Part shown: positions 18,581 through 28,224 of the stretch, one piece after another
Numbering within the stretch: the first letter of the stretch is position 1
How the letters are laid out: each line of letters starts with the position of its first letter
Source of the DNA: Variovorax sp. S12S4
Lineage (GTDB): Bacteria; Pseudomonadota; Gammaproteobacteria; Burkholderiales; Burkholderiaceae_C
Direction of reading: 5' to 3'
NCBI RefSeq assembly: GCF_023195515.1
Contig: NZ_JALPKR020000002.1
Coordinates: 4,007,001-4,071,000 of the forward strand
DNA: 64,000 bases
The notes under the pieces: model-generated
Database searches by the model: none
What the model was told of the DNA's origin: nothing
What the model saw: only the letters and a program-made list of their open reading frames with translations
Translations under genes and position numbers: made by a program

Positions 18581-19656
18581 ATGCGAATACACGAACTCAA
18601 GCAACGGCTGCGAGAAGCCGGCGCAGGCCCCAGCCACGAGCAGCGGATCTTGCGGCTCTGGTCGCACGCGCTGCCCCGCAACAGCGGCAGGCGCCTGCCT
18701 GGGAGCTTCTTTCCCTCTTCGCTGCTCGAAGCCCTGCCGTCCATTGAAGCCGAGCTTGCGGGGCTGGCGCGCATTCACACCGTGCACGCCGGCGCGGACG
18801 GTTCCGAGCGGCTGCTGGTCGCCCTGGCGGATGGCCAGACCGTGGAGAGCGTGCTCCTGCCTCGCGAAGGCCTGTGCGTGTCTTCGCAGGTCGGCTGCGC
18901 CGTGGGGTGCCAGTTCTGCATGACGGGCCGGGACGGCTTGCTGCGCCAAGTGGGGAGCGCCGAGATCATTGCCCAGGTTGCGCTCGCGCGCATGCGCCGG
19001 CCGGTGCGCAAGGTGGTGTTCATGGGCATGGGCGAACCGGCCCACAACCTGGACAACGTGCTGGAGGCGATCGAGCTGCTCGGCACGGTGGGCAACATCG
19101 GCCACAAGAACCTGGTGTTCTCCACCGTGGGCGACGCGCGCGTGTTCGAGCGGCTGCCGCAAGAACGCGTGCGCCCCGCGCTGGCGCTCTCGCTGCACAC
19201 CACCAAGGCCGGGCTGCGCAAGAAGCTCCTGCCGCGCGCACCCGGTATGACGCCCGAAGAACTGGTCGACGCAGGCGAGCGCTACGCCAGGGCCACCGGC
19301 TATCCGATTCAGTACCAATGGACGCTGCTCGAAGGCGTGAACGACGGACCGGATGAGATCGAAGGCATCGTCAGGCTGCTGTCCGGCAAGTTCGGTGTGC
19401 TGAACATCATTCCCTTCAACGCAGTGGACGGCGTGGCCTTCAGCCGCCCATCGTGGAGCGCTGCAAGGAGATGGCACGCACGCTGCACCAGCGCGGCATC
19501 CTGACCAAGCTGCGCAACTCGGCCGGGCAAGACGTCGACGGCGGCTGCGGCCAGCTGAGGGCGCGCGTGGGCGAGGTGCCGGTGCGGTTCGAGCGGGCAA
19601 ACCGCAATCCCGCCAATCTTGTTACTCCCGCCCTTCGGCCCGTGGCGCGAAACTGA
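18581..19656 (+). CDS. RlmN-like radical SAM RNA methyltransferase, apparent frameshift
   Basis: About 358 residues. The radical SAM cluster motif is CAVGCQFCMTG (about residues 107-117), followed by MGMGEPAHNLDNV and FSTVGDARVFERL and LSLHTT, all typical of the RlmN/Cfr family that methylates C2 or C8 of A2503 in 23S rRNA. It is shorter at the N-terminus than housekeeping RlmN, so it may be a paralogue. The first frame ends at 19504, but GILTKLRNSAGQDVDGGCGQL, the conserved end with the second catalytic cysteine, is in the next frame; adding one C near 19447 restores it. Without this repair the enzyme would lack that cysteine. Confidence 0.82.
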
Positions 19657-19748
19657 CTCCTGGCCGCCGACGAGCGGTGAGCAAACAGCGGACGAATCGC
19701 GCTTCGGCCACGGGGCAGGGGAGTCCGCCAACCCAGGAGATTCGAGCA

Positions 19749-20543
19749 ATGACTGCATCCACAGAGAACGGACAGAAAGACGCGCGTCCCGCCATGAACA
19801 CGCCTCCCGTCGTGTCGCCCAAGGCGTGGCAAGCGGCCTACGAGCAACTGCTGGTCAAGGAAAAGGCGAACACCCGCGCGCGCGACGCCCTGGCCGCCGA
19901 GCGCCGGCGAATGCCATGGATGGCCGTGGAGAAGACGTATGCCTTCGAAGGGCCGGCGGGCAAGGCCAGCCTGGCAGACCTGTTCGACGGGCGGCGCCAG
20001 TTGATCGTTTACCGCGCCTTCTTCGAGCCCGGCGTGTTCGGCTGGCCAGAGCACGCCTGCCGGGGCTGCTCGATGGTGGCCGACCAGGTGGCCCATGTGG
20101 CCCACCTCAACGCCCGCGATACCACGCTCGTGTTCGTCTCGCGCGCGCCCCAGCAAGAAATCGCGCGGCTCCAGGCGCGCATGGGCTGGGAGATACCGTG
20201 GTTCACGCTCACCGACAGCTTCGACGCCGACTTCGGCGTGGACGAATGGCACGGCACGAACGTGTTCTATCGCGACGGCGGCCGCGTGTTCCGAACCTAC
20301 TTCCTCAACAACCGCGGCGACGAGCAGATGGGCAACACCTGGAACTATCTCGACATCACGCCGCTGGGCCGGCAGGAGGTGTGGGAAGACTCGCCCGCAG
20401 GCTATCCGCAGACGCCCACCTACAAGTGGTGGAACTGGCACGACAGCTATGCCGCCGATGCCGCGTCCGACAAGAAATGGGCCGAGGTGTCGGCCGCCGG
20501 CGAGGCGGCGTTCCGGGAGCAGAGCGCACGCGCCAAGCCTTGA
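19749..20543 (+). CDS. DUF899 thioredoxin-like protein
   Basis: 264 residues of the DUF899 family, predicted thioredoxin fold. Seen: VVSPKAWQAAYEQLLVKEK and the block CRGCSMVADQVAHVAHLNAR with a CxxC-like pair, then TLVFVSRAP, and YRDGGRVFRTYFLNNRG. The CxxC suggests a redox or peroxiredoxin-like role, not shown. AGGAG lies 9 bases before the start. It ends 30 bp from a convergent gene; a GC-rich run then six Ts between them could end transcription. Confidence 0.85.
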   Translation: MTASTENGQKDARPAMNTPPVVSPKAWQAAYEQLLVKEKANTRARDALAAERRRMPWMAVEKTYAFEGPAGKASLADLFDGRRQLIVYRAFFEPGVFGWPEHACRGCSMVADQVAHVAHLNARDTTLVFVSRAPQQEIARLQARMGWEIPWFTLTDSFDADFGVDEWHGTNVFYRDGGRVFRTYFLNNRGDEQMGNTWNYLDITPLGRQEVWEDSPAGYPQTPTYKWWNWHDSYAADAASDKKWAEVSAAGEAAFREQSARAKP

Positions 20544-20573
20544 CGCGGCTTGAAGGGCGCGCTTTTTTCCGCG

Positions 20574-20996
20574 CTACTTCGACGAGCCTTGCTTGGCCAT
20601 CCGCGTCCAGCGCTGGTCGGTGTGCCTTCCCGCGTATTCGTTGTCGATCTCGTCGATCAGGGCATCGGCGTTCTTCGGATCCACCGCCGCCAGGATTGCA
20701 TCGATCTTGGCCTCCATGCGGTCGTCGCCTTCCTTCGATTGCGGAGAGCCGACATACAGAAGAAACGCCAGCCCGCCGATCTGCCAGATGAGCTGCAGGA
20801 ATTCTGACTGCCAGTTTTCCAGCGTGTCTCTCGACATCTGGATCAAGTAGCCCGACATCTCCGGCGGAGCACCGAAGTTCTTCTGCTCGTCGACATACGC
20901 GAACCAGCCGAAGACCCAGTGGCCGATCAGCGACAAGAGAAAGAAGCCGAGGGTGACCCACCCATAGCCGTACAGTTTCCAAATGGATTTCTTCAT
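20574..20996 (-). CDS. Small membrane protein, unknown function
   Basis: 140 residues with two helices: YGWVTLGFFLLSLIGHWVFG near the N-terminus and LQLIWQIGGLAFLLYVGS near 70-88, then a soluble acidic tail with IDEIDNEYAGRH. It resembles a small conserved membrane family seen next to iron-permease-like genes (recalled, uncertain). Its start overlaps the stop of the upstream iron permease-like gene, so the two are coupled. Confidence 0.7.
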   Translation of the reverse strand: MKKSIWKLYGYGWVTLGFFLLSLIGHWVFGWFAYVDEQKNFGAPPEMSGYLIQMSRDTLENWQSEFLQLIWQIGGLAFLLYVGSPQSKEGDDRMEAKIDAILAAVDPKNADALIDEIDNEYAGRHTDQRWTRMAKQGSSK

Positions 20997-21478
20997 GTAG
21001 TGCTTTCCGCTCGGGTTGCTTTTTCAGAGGCGTCCTTGTGGGCGCGGCGCGCACGTTCACCGCGCGTCTTGTCCAGGGCCGCATGGCTCTTCTTGGCGGC
21101 CGCTTCGCACTTTTCGTGCAGCACGGCCAGCTCCTTGTCGGTGAGCTTCTCGATGCCGATGAACTCGTCACCCGCGGCGGACGAGCGAATCAGTTCGTCC
21201 AGCTTGGTCTGAAGCGCGACGCCATCGCGGTTTTGCGTGTTCTGGATCAGGAACACCATGAGGAACGTGATGATGGTGGTGCCTGTATTGATGGTCAGCT
21301 GCCAGTTTTCCGAAAATTGGAAGAAGGGGCCCGAAACCGCCCAGGCGACGACCAGCGCGATGCAAAGCAGAAAGGCGAATGGACTGCCGGCTGCGCGCGC
21401 CGTGGCATTCGCAAAGGTTGCAAAGAACTTGTCCATGCGCAAAGGGTGCTGCATCGGCAGCGGCAGGGCGTCATCCAT
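20993..21478 (-). CDS. Low-affinity iron permease-family protein
   Basis: 161 residues. Helices at FAFLLCIALVVAWAVSGPFF and INTGTTIITFLMVFLIQNTQNRD, the latter being the signature of the Iron_permease family (PF04120 type), plus the tail DELIRSSAAGDEFIGIEKL. Bacterial members are annotated as low-affinity iron transporters, though transport has not been shown for most. An internal start MDKFFATFANAT at 21436 is a realistic alternative since the family begins about there. Its stop overlaps the start of the next gene. Confidence 0.8.
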   Translation of the reverse strand: MDDALPLPMQHPLRMDKFFATFANATARAAGSPFAFLLCIALVVAWAVSGPFFQFSENWQLTINTGTTIITFLMVFLIQNTQNRDGVALQTKLDELIRSSAAGDEFIGIEKLTDKELAVLHEKCEAAAKKSHAALDKTRGERARRAHKDASEKATRAESTT

Positions 21479-21678
21479 CGCCCATAAAACGGGGTTGAAA
21501 ATTCCGCTTGAGCATGTGAGCGGCCAGCCATTTGCGGGGAGTGCTGCGCGGGCGCGTCCCGCGTGTTGGAGTAGGAAAGTACCGACCCGCGCTGGCGGCG
21601 GTTGCTGGCGCGGGCGGAAGGTGGTTGTGGCTCACATAACGGGCTCACATAGCGGCTTTCAGCCAATGGAGGTGACCC

Positions 21679-22167
21679 ATGCACGCAAGAGCTCGTCTAC
21701 TCGGCCATCCGGTACACCAGATGCTGGTGGTGTTTCCGCTCGGGCTGCTCGCCACGGCGGTGGTGTTCGACATCATCTATCTGATCGGAAACAGCCCGGT
21801 CATGGCCGCGGTGTCCTACTGGATGATCGCGGCAGGCCTTCTCGGCGGGCTTCTTGCCGCGCCTTTCGGAACCATCGACTGGCTGGGCATTCCGGCAGGC
21901 ACGCGGGCCAAGCGCATTGGCGCGATGCACGGCGGCGGCAACGTGCTCGTGCTGCTGCTGTTCGCGCTGAGCTTTTTCCTGCGCGACAGGGACTACGCGC
22001 CGGGCTTGGCGCAAATGGTGTGGTCCTTTGCGGGTGCGGCCATCGCAATGGTCACCGCCTGGCTAGGCGGCGAGCTGGTGGACCGGCTGGGCATAGGCGT
22101 CGATGAAGACGCGAGCTTGAACGCTCCCAGCTCGCTGAACAAGCGGCATGTGGTGGCCGGCAAGTAA
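21679..22167 (+). CDS. DUF2231-family membrane protein
   Basis: 162 residues with four helices. The start motif LGHPVHQMLVVFPLGLL and later GTRAKRIGAMHGGGN match the DUF2231 membrane family, whose HPxHxxxVxFPxxL motif may bind haem. A strong GGAGGTGA ribosome site precedes the ATG. Function is unknown. It ends 6 bp before the convergent histidine kinase gene. Confidence 0.8.
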   Translation: MHARARLLGHPVHQMLVVFPLGLLATAVVFDIIYLIGNSPVMAAVSYWMIAAGLLGGLLAAPFGTIDWLGIPAGTRAKRIGAMHGGGNVLVLLLFALSFFLRDRDYAPGLAQMVWSFAGAAIAMVTAWLGGELVDRLGIGVDEDASLNAPSSLNKRHVVAGK

Positions 22168-22172
22168 AGGCA

Positions 22173-24737
22173 TCAAGCCGGGGTTCGCTCGGCCATATCG
22201 GCCGACAGCACGGCTTGCAGCACCTGGGCCTCTTCCACCGGTTTCACGAAGTGGCCATCCATGCCGGCACGCCTGCTCTTTTCGCGGTCTGCCGGCTGGC
22301 CGAACCCGGTCAGCGAAAAAATCTTGAGAGGCGCTGCATCCCCCAGTTCTTTTCGCAACAGCGCGGCCAGCTCGTAGCCGTCCATCACGGGCAAGCCGAT
22401 GTCCAGAAAGACGACCTCCGGCTTGAACGACGAGGCAAGCGCCAAGGCCGCGGCAGGGTCGTAGGCCACCCGCGCGTCGTGCCCGTGCTCCCGGAATATC
22501 GCGCCGAGCAGGTCCGCGGCATCTTGGTTGTCGTCGACGATCAGCACCTTGCGGCGAAGCACGGCGCCGCTCGAAAGCGCAAGCGCCTCGGGTGCGATGG
22601 CCTTCAACTGGTCGCTGGAGGGCAGCGGCAGGCGAACCGTGAATTTGCTGCCTTGCCCCGGCCCGGCACTGCGGGCTTCTACCGTGCCGTTGTGCGCGGC
22701 GACCAGGCTCTTGACCAGCGCCAAGCCCACGCCGAGCCCGCCTGCGGCGCGCTCGATGGTTTGCGCCCCCTGGTAGAACAGGTCGAAGACCTTGGGCAGC
22801 GCGTCTTCTTCGATGCCCCGCCCGTTGTCGGTCACGGAGATGACCACGTCGCCTTCTTCCTGCCGTGTTTCCAGATGAATGACGCCGCCCAACGGGGTGT
22901 AGCGCGCGGCATTGGTCAGCAGATTGCTGATCACCTGGGCCAGGCGCGTCGGGTCTCCATGCCAGAGCATCGCGCTGTCGGGGTAGACGGCATTCAGCGT
23001 GTGCTGGCGCTGCTCCATCAGCACGCTCACCATTTCGACGGCCTTTGCAAGCACCGATGCCAGCTGAACCGTTTCTTCGCGCAGCGTCAACTTGCCCCGG
23101 GTCACGCGAGACACGTCCATCAGGTCGTCGACCAGCCGGATCAGGTGTTGAACCTGGCGGTGGATGGCGTCCTGCTCCTTCGAGGTCTTGAGGTCTCCGC
23201 GCCGCTTCATCAACTCGAGCGCAGTGACGATCGGCGCCAGCGGATTGCGAAGTTCGTGCCCGAGCACCGCAAGAAATTCGTCCTTCGCGCGGCTCGCGCG
23301 TTCGAGATCGCGCAGCAGCGCTTCGCGCTCGGCGCTCGCCCGCTCCTGCCCCCGCCGTGCGGCGACGAGGTCGGTCACGTCCACGGCAATCAGCATCAGC
23401 CCGTACAGGCGGTCGACCCGCTTCAACGGCTGCACACTGAGCTTGAAATAGCGTTCATCGAGGCGCCCGCTGCCGGCGCGCTCGACCAGGGTCAGGTGCT
23501 CTTCGGCCACGTAGGGGCGGCCCGATTCGAAGGCCTCGTCCAGGATGCGCAGCGTGTCGTCGCGTGCGCAAAGCTCGGGCAGTGCCTGCGCGTAGGTTTT
23601 TCCTTCAAGGTCGAACTTGCCCACCATCGCCTTGTAGACATCGTTGGCCAGTTCGAACCGGTGCTCGGCGCCCACCAGCAAGGCCGCGGCAACTGGCGCC
23701 TGGCGAAGCAGGTCGTTTCGTTCGCTCTCGGCTTCTTCGCGCGCCACGCGCTCCGTAACGTCGCGCGAAAAGCAGCGCGTGTAGCGCAGCACCCCGTTTT
23801 CGAAACGGCCGTTCGACTGGATGAGAACGTGCTTGATGGCGCCGTCCTTGCAGACGAGGCGGGCCGGATAGTTGCGCAGCGTTTCCCCCGCGCTGAGCCG
23901 CTTGAGAATGTCCTGGATCACGGGCTGGTCGAGATGAAAACGCGTGATGTGCTGGCCGATGTATTCGTCGGCGCTGTAGCCCAGCAGCTCGAGCTCCGCC
24001 CGGTTGGCCCAGAGGATCGTGCCGTCGGCCGCCACCTGGTGCAGGCCTTCCGCGGCGTTCTCAGCAAAGTCGGCCAGGTCGCGCTCGCGCGCACGCGTGG
24101 ATTCTTCAGCCTGGCGCCGGCGCAGCACTTCGTCGTCCAGCGACAGCACCTTTTGCTGGAGCACCGCGATCTCGGCGGGCGCCATGATGGCCGTGCCGCC
24201 GATGGGAATCACCCGGGAATGCGCCTGGCACACATGGCGGAACACGGCGGCGTGCGCCGTGCCCGGGAATACGGAGAGCGGATAGCCGCAGAAAAGCTCG
24301 AATTCGCGCCGGGTGGCAAGTCGGTTCCAGTAGCTCTCCAGCAAGAGCGCATCTTCATGCTTGCCGTCCGCGCAAAGAAGAGCGACCAGCTCGCCGTAGA
24401 TGCGGAGCTTTCCGCGGCCTTGCAGGGTATCGAGCAGGCCTTCGACCAACTGGTTGAACAGGCGTTCGTCGGGCTTGCCGTTCAACACGATTTGCCCCAG
24501 CGCTTCCGCGGCGTCCACGAAAACGATGTTGTCGTCGGGGCCAATCCCGGACAGGCGCATGCGGAAATTGCGGCGATGCGCCTCGGTGGCAAGAATCAGG
24601 GCGCAACCGCCTTCAGCCAGGGCTTCGGCCAGAAAGTCGGCTGCCGACGCGATCAGGATTTTTTCGTCGTCGTAGAACTGCACCTGGTGGGCGCAAGATG
24701 CGCCGGTGTCGCTGGCAGGGAGAAGATGGGCGCTCAT
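22173..24737 (-). CDS. Hybrid sensor histidine kinase (MEDS-PAS-PAS-HisKA-HATPase-REC)
   Basis: About 854 residues. Order seen: an N-terminal MEDS-type sensory domain with HQVQFYDDEKILI and later LFCGYPLSVFP; a coiled stretch; a PAS domain (about 230-340, with ADEYIGQHITRFH); a second PAS domain (about 345-470); the HisKA box FLAVLGHELRNPLAPI with the phosphorylated His; an ATPase domain with DNGRGI and GGLGVGLALVK; and a receiver with LDIGLPVMDGYELA. There is no membrane segment, so it is cytosolic. Starts at 24746 and 24773 are also possible. No separate response regulator lies beside it; output may pass through its own receiver. Confidence 0.92.
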   Translation of the reverse strand: MSAHLLPASDTGASCAHQVQFYDDEKILIASAADFLAEALAEGGCALILATEAHRRNFRMRLSGIGPDDNIVFVDAAEALGQIVLNGKPDERLFNQLVEGLLDTLQGRGKLRIYGELVALLCADGKHEDALLLESYWNRLATRREFELFCGYPLSVFPGTAHAAVFRHVCQAHSRVIPIGGTAIMAPAEIAVLQQKVLSLDDEVLRRRQAEESTRARERDLADFAENAAEGLHQVAADGTILWANRAELELLGYSADEYIGQHITRFHLDQPVIQDILKRLSAGETLRNYPARLVCKDGAIKHVLIQSNGRFENGVLRYTRCFSRDVTERVAREEAESERNDLLRQAPVAAALLVGAEHRFELANDVYKAMVGKFDLEGKTYAQALPELCARDDTLRILDEAFESGRPYVAEEHLTLVERAGSGRLDERYFKLSVQPLKRVDRLYGLMLIAVDVTDLVAARRGQERASAEREALLRDLERASRAKDEFLAVLGHELRNPLAPIVTALELMKRRGDLKTSKEQDAIHRQVQHLIRLVDDLMDVSRVTRGKLTLREETVQLASVLAKAVEMVSVLMEQRQHTLNAVYPDSAMLWHGDPTRLAQVISNLLTNAARYTPLGGVIHLETRQEEGDVVISVTDNGRGIEEDALPKVFDLFYQGAQTIERAAGGLGVGLALVKSLVAAHNGTVEARSAGPGQGSKFTVRLPLPSSDQLKAIAPEALALSSGAVLRRKVLIVDDNQDAADLLGAIFREHGHDARVAYDPAAALALASSFKPEVVFLDIGLPVMDGYELAALLRKELGDAAPLKIFSLTGFGQPADREKSRRAGMDGHFVKPVEEAQVLQAVLSADMAERTPA

Positions 24738-24875
24738 GGCGCACATTTTCAGGCCTGCTCGACTCATCGGCATACATCACAGGACACTGTCCGACACGCG
24801 CTTTACACGATAGGGCGCTCCGGCCCCCACCGAATGCCGGACGCGCGTGCGTCCGGCGCTTTCCAAATCAGCGGA

Positions 24876-25016
24876 TCAGCAGTTGCCCTTCTTGGCCTGT
24901 CCTGGCGGGCATTGCTTTCCGTAGCCGCCACCACCACCGTGTCCCGGGCCGTCGGTGTAGACAGCGCAGCCGCCGAGCACTGCGGTTGCGAAGAGTGCAG
25001 CGAGTAGTTTCTTCAT
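24876..25016 (-). CDS. Small Gly/Cys-containing lipoprotein
   Basis: 46 residues. It has a lipoprotein signal MKKLLAALFATAVLGGCAVY with a lipobox ending in Cys17, then a glycine run (GPGHGGGGGYGKQ) and CPPGQAKKGNC. The short mature part with two cysteines may form a disulfide. The same kind of short secreted protein is widespread; its function is not known. AAGGCTCCCC-like sequence precedes the start. Confidence 0.7.
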   Translation of the reverse strand: MKKLLAALFATAVLGGCAVYTDGPGHGGGGGYGKQCPPGQAKKGNC

Positions 25017-25317
25017 GGGGAGCCTTTCGAATTTTTGGAGTTCGAGCTTAGCTGTCTTGCCCTGCCTTCCAACGGTCGCCAGGGGCTTCTCCGTGTAGGA
25101 CTTCACGACGCGTGGCTCCGATCGGATGCGGAGCGCCGCGCGGCAGGAAACCCCGGGGATCCGGCACATTTCGGCAATCTCGCCCGGAACCTGTTCGGCC
25201 GGCCGTGCTTTCCGAAGAAGACCTGCCCGATGATCCGGCCGCACGTGCATGCGGCGCGGAAACGTGTTGCAGCTCTTCGAACAACGCGGGCGTCGGGCCC
25301 GCCCACAGGGATGGCCT
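25017..25317. other. Intergenic region between two divergent lipoprotein genes
   Basis: 301 bp without a supported gene. Short open frames here have no ribosome site or family features. It should hold the promoters of both divergent lipoprotein genes; no clear operator or hairpin was noticed. Confidence 0.5.
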
Positions 25318-25713
25318 ATGCCGAAACAATCAAGACACGACATCACGCGGAAAAGCGGGCGGCTGGCAAGTCGCCTCGCCGTGCTCGGCGCTTCTGCGGT
25401 GCTGGCGGGCTGCGCCGTGGGCGTCGGCTTCGGCATTCCGCTGGCCCCGGGGGTGTCGCTCAGCGTCGGCGTCGGGTCCGGCGGGCCGAGCCTGGGCCTG
25501 AGCACCGGCTGGGGGCCGCTCGGTGCGGGCATCAGCGTGAATCCTCGCGGCCAGCTCGTTGGCAGTGCGGGCATCGGCGTGGGTGCGGGGCCGGTGGGCG
25601 TCGGGGTCGGCCGCAGTGTGGTGCTGCACGACCCGCAACAGCCGCTGGCCTACGCGTTGCCCGAGGCACCCGCCTATGACATTGGCCAGCCAGGCGATCC
25701 CGTGGCGCCTTGA
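25318..25713 (+). CDS. Glycine-rich putative lipoprotein
   Basis: 131 residues. The N-terminus has basic residues, then RLAVLGASAVLAGCAVGVG with a lipobox (LAGC). The mature part is a run of short G/V/S repeats (for example LSVGVGSGGPSLGLSTGWGP), like glycine-rich outer membrane or surface proteins. The same frame is open upstream from 25249. Function unknown; it is convergent with the TTT receptor gene. Confidence 0.7.
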   Translation: MPKQSRHDITRKSGRLASRLAVLGASAVLAGCAVGVGFGIPLAPGVSLSVGVGSGGPSLGLSTGWGPLGAGISVNPRGQLVGSAGIGVGAGPVGVGVGRSVVLHDPQQPLAYALPEAPAYDIGQPGDPVAP

Positions 25714-25734
25714 GCGCTACGCGCCCGTTGCGGC

Positions 25735-26714
25735 TCAGGGCTGGAAGCCGGACCGGCGCACCACCGGCTCCCATTGCTGCCGAAAGGCCTTGAGCATTTG
25801 CACGGTCTCGGCCTGCGTGCTGACGATGGGCGTGATGTAGGCGGCGTTGGCGGCCTTCTGCAACGCCGGGTCTTGCATCACTTCGCGAATTGCCGCAGCC
25901 AGCAATTGCACCTTGGCGGGCGGCATCGTGGAGGGCGCGAAGAAGGTGTTCCATCCGTCGGCATCGATCTTCATGCCGGCCTCGCGAAAGGTGGGAATGG
26001 CCGGCGCGAAGCTCACGCGCTTCTTGCCCGACACGGCCAGGATGCGGATCTTGCCGGCCAAGTGCTGGGCATAGAGCGAGTCGAGCGTGTCTATGGCAAT
26101 CGGCAGGCTGCCGCCGCTCAGGTCGGCCGACAGCGGCGCCGATCCACCGTAGCCCTTGATCTGCGGCTGCACGCTGAGCGCATCGCCCACCATCAGGCCG
26201 AAGAAGTGGGGCAGGCTGCCGGTCGCCGGCACGCCGAACACGGCCTCTTCCGGGTGCGCCCAGAGCCGCCCCACCAGGAACATCGCGCGGTCGAGCTGCA
26301 GCTTGTTGCCCACGGCCAGCGCAAAGTCGTAGCTGCTGACCTGCGACACGGGCACAAAGTCCTTGTCGGGGTCGTAGCCGGCGTCCTTGAACACGAGCGG
26401 CGCTACCACCATCACCGCGGGGTTGCCTAGCATCAGCACGTTCTGCCCGGCCGGTGCGCGCTTGACCTCCTTGGCCGCCAGCCGGCCGCCTTCGCCCGGG
26501 CGGTTTTCCACCGTGGCTGCCACGCCGAGCTTGGGCCCCAGCCGCTCCGCCACCAGGCGGGCAACGCGGTCGGTGCTGCCGCCGGCGGTGTAGCCGACCA
26601 CGAGCGTGAGCGGGCCATCGAGAGCGGGTGCCTGGGCATGGGCGAGGGGGTGGCACAGGCGCCGAGTGCGAGGCACCATGCCGTGAGCTTTCGGCGGGAA
26701 AGAAAAACAGACAT
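25735..26714 (-). CDS. Tripartite tricarboxylate transporter (Bug-type) substrate-binding protein, apparent frameshift
   Basis: About 325 residues of the periplasmic Bug/TctC family: VVGYTAGGSTDRVARLVAE, KRVSFAPAIPTFREAG and NTFFAPSTMPPAKV are typical. The signal peptide MSVFLSRRKLTAWCLALGAC is in another frame and joins the mature part at LAHAQAPAL if one base is added to the five-G run at 26646-26650. GGAGGA precedes the start at 26714. No membrane subunits are adjacent, as is common for these orphan receptors. The divergent MarR gene may control it. The ligand, probably an organic acid, is unknown. Confidence 0.85.
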
Positions 26715-26834
26715 GGGTCCTCCTGCTGCGTTATTGGCGAACGGGTGCGCGCAGGTTTTCACGGCGACAATCGCCGGCCCGCTTCGTTTCAACCCGTGTA
26801 ATTTGTTACTGGGTTATACGCAGGCAACAATCAG

Positions 26835-26851
26835 TTGATCTAATCCATCAA
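26835..26851. promoter_or_regulatory. Possible MarR operator between divergent genes
   Basis: TTGAT and ATCAA separated by seven bases in the 201-bp AT-richer gap between the TTT receptor and MarR genes. The spacing rules out an FNR site. A MarR protein normally binds a palindrome in such a gap, so this is the best candidate seen. Confidence 0.35.
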
Positions 26852-26915
26852 TTGCCAACTGAGGCGTGCGAGTCACACTGCGCCGTCGCCTCATCACACC
26901 CGTTAGAACCTTTCC

Positions 26916-27481
26916 ATGCACGGCACGCAAGATAGGCAAGCTTTTCCCGATGCAGGCGCCTTGCGCGCGCCCAGTTCCCTGGACGACCTGCTGCTGTATC
27001 GGCTCTCGCGCGCGGTGCGCACCAGCAGCGGCATGGCCACGCGCCTGGTGGAGGGCGGCTTCGGCATCACGCGACGCGAATGGGGAATGATCGCCACGCT
27101 CGCGCAGCAGGGCGAAATGCGGTCTTCGGCACTGGCCGCGCACTTGCACCTGGACCGGGTGCGCACCTCGCGCGGTCTGCGTGGTCTCGTCGAAAAGAAA
27201 CTGGTGGCACGCCGGCAGGACGCCGAAGACCGGCGCGAGGTGCATGTGCGGTTGAGCGCCTCGGGCCGGGAGCTTTACGAAAAGGTGTTTCCGCGCATCG
27301 CGGGGCTCAATACCGATCTGCTCGAGGGCATCGAGCCCGCTCACTGGACATCTTCTTGCAGTGCCTGCGGCACCTCGAAGAGCGCGCGAACACGCTGAGC
27401 GCACAAGGCGCGGTGGTGGAGAAGGCCAACCGGCGCTCGGGCGGCACGCGGCACCGCTGGCCGGAATCCGGCACGGCTTAG
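26916..27481 (+). CDS. MarR-family transcriptional regulator, apparent frameshift
   Basis: About 188 residues with a winged helix: GITRREWGMIATLAQQGEM, then SSALAAHLHLDRVRTSRGLR and the wing QDAEDRREVHVRLSASGREL. The first frame changes at 27341-27346; adding one C there turns AHWTSSC into AHLDIFLQCLRHLEERAN, the normal dimerisation helix, which continues to 27481. MarR proteins repress adjacent transport or catabolic genes until a small acid binds. Divergent from the TTT receptor gene. Confidence 0.82.
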
Positions 27482-27528
27482 CGGCCCCGGCCCGGCGCGC
27501 CTTTGCAGCCGAACCGCGGAGTTCGGCT

Positions 27529-28224
27529 TCAGCTCTCCGGCACGATAAAGCTGGGATGCCGCGCGCAGATTTCCGGCAGCGAGCTCAGCGTGCCTGAGAG
27601 GTGCTCGCGCAGCGCCTTCTGCGCGCCGGCACTGTCGCCTTGCGCAATGGCGCGCACGATGGCGCGGTGGTCGCGAAGAATTGCCTCGGTCTTGCCCGCG
27701 GTGGGCAGGTGCAGGCGCCGCAACCGGTCGACGTGGCCTGAAACGCGGCTCACCATGTCCCACAGGCTCGGCACACCGGCGGCCTCGTACATCAGGTGAT
27801 GAAACTTGCGGTCGGCGCCGACGAAGTCGCTGTATTGCCGTTCCGCCGCCAACGTTGCCTGCAGCGCGATCTGCGTTTTCAGCTGCGCGACAAGCTCGGG
27901 CGTGGCCTGTTCGGCCAGCTGATGCACGATCTCGAGCTCGATCGAGCGGCGCAGAAAGTGCGCCTGCCGGGCCGCGTCGATGTCGATGCGGCTCACCAGT
28001 GTCGCGTGCTGCGGAAACACATCCACCAGCCCTTCCTCGGCCAGCCGCAGCAAGGCCTCGCGCACGGGTGTCTGGCTCACGCCGAACCTGTCGGCCAGCT
28101 CTTGCCGAACCAGCACCGTGCCGGGCACGAGTTCAAGCGAAAGAATGGCATCGCGCAGCTTCTCGAGCACCTGTGGTGCTGCGAGGCGCGTGCGGTCGAG
28201 TCGGATCCGGGTGAGGGCGGTCAT
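27529..28224 (-). CDS. GntR-family (FadR/FCD subfamily) transcriptional regulator
   Basis: 231 residues. The N-terminal winged helix has VLVRQELADRFGVSQTPVREALLRL and the C-terminal FCD domain has the likely metal ligands in the FADRKFHHLMYEAAG and DHRAIVRAI regions. Regulators of this type sense sugar acids or related metabolites. It is divergent from the dehydratase gene; the 112-bp gap has an AT-rich stretch with ATTA-N6-TAAT at 28257-28270 that could be part of its operator. Confidence 0.9.
   Translation of the reverse strand: MTALTRIRLDRTRLAAPQVLEKLRDAILSLELVPGTVLVRQELADRFGVSQTPVREALLRLAEEGLVDVFPQHATLVSRIDIDAARQAHFLRRSIELEIVHQLAEQATPELVAQLKTQIALQATLAAERQYSDFVGADRKFHHLMYEAAGVPSLWDMVSRVSGHVDRLRRLHLPTAGKTEAILRDHRAIVRAIAQGDSAGAQKALREHLSGTLSSLPEICARHPSFIVPES

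Noticed and set aside
25017..25317. Small genes in the gap between lipoprotein genes
   Set aside because: Frames there lack start context and family features.
26835..26851. TTGAT and ATCAA as an FNR site
   Set aside because: The spacer is seven bases instead of four; kept only as a weak MarR operator candidate.
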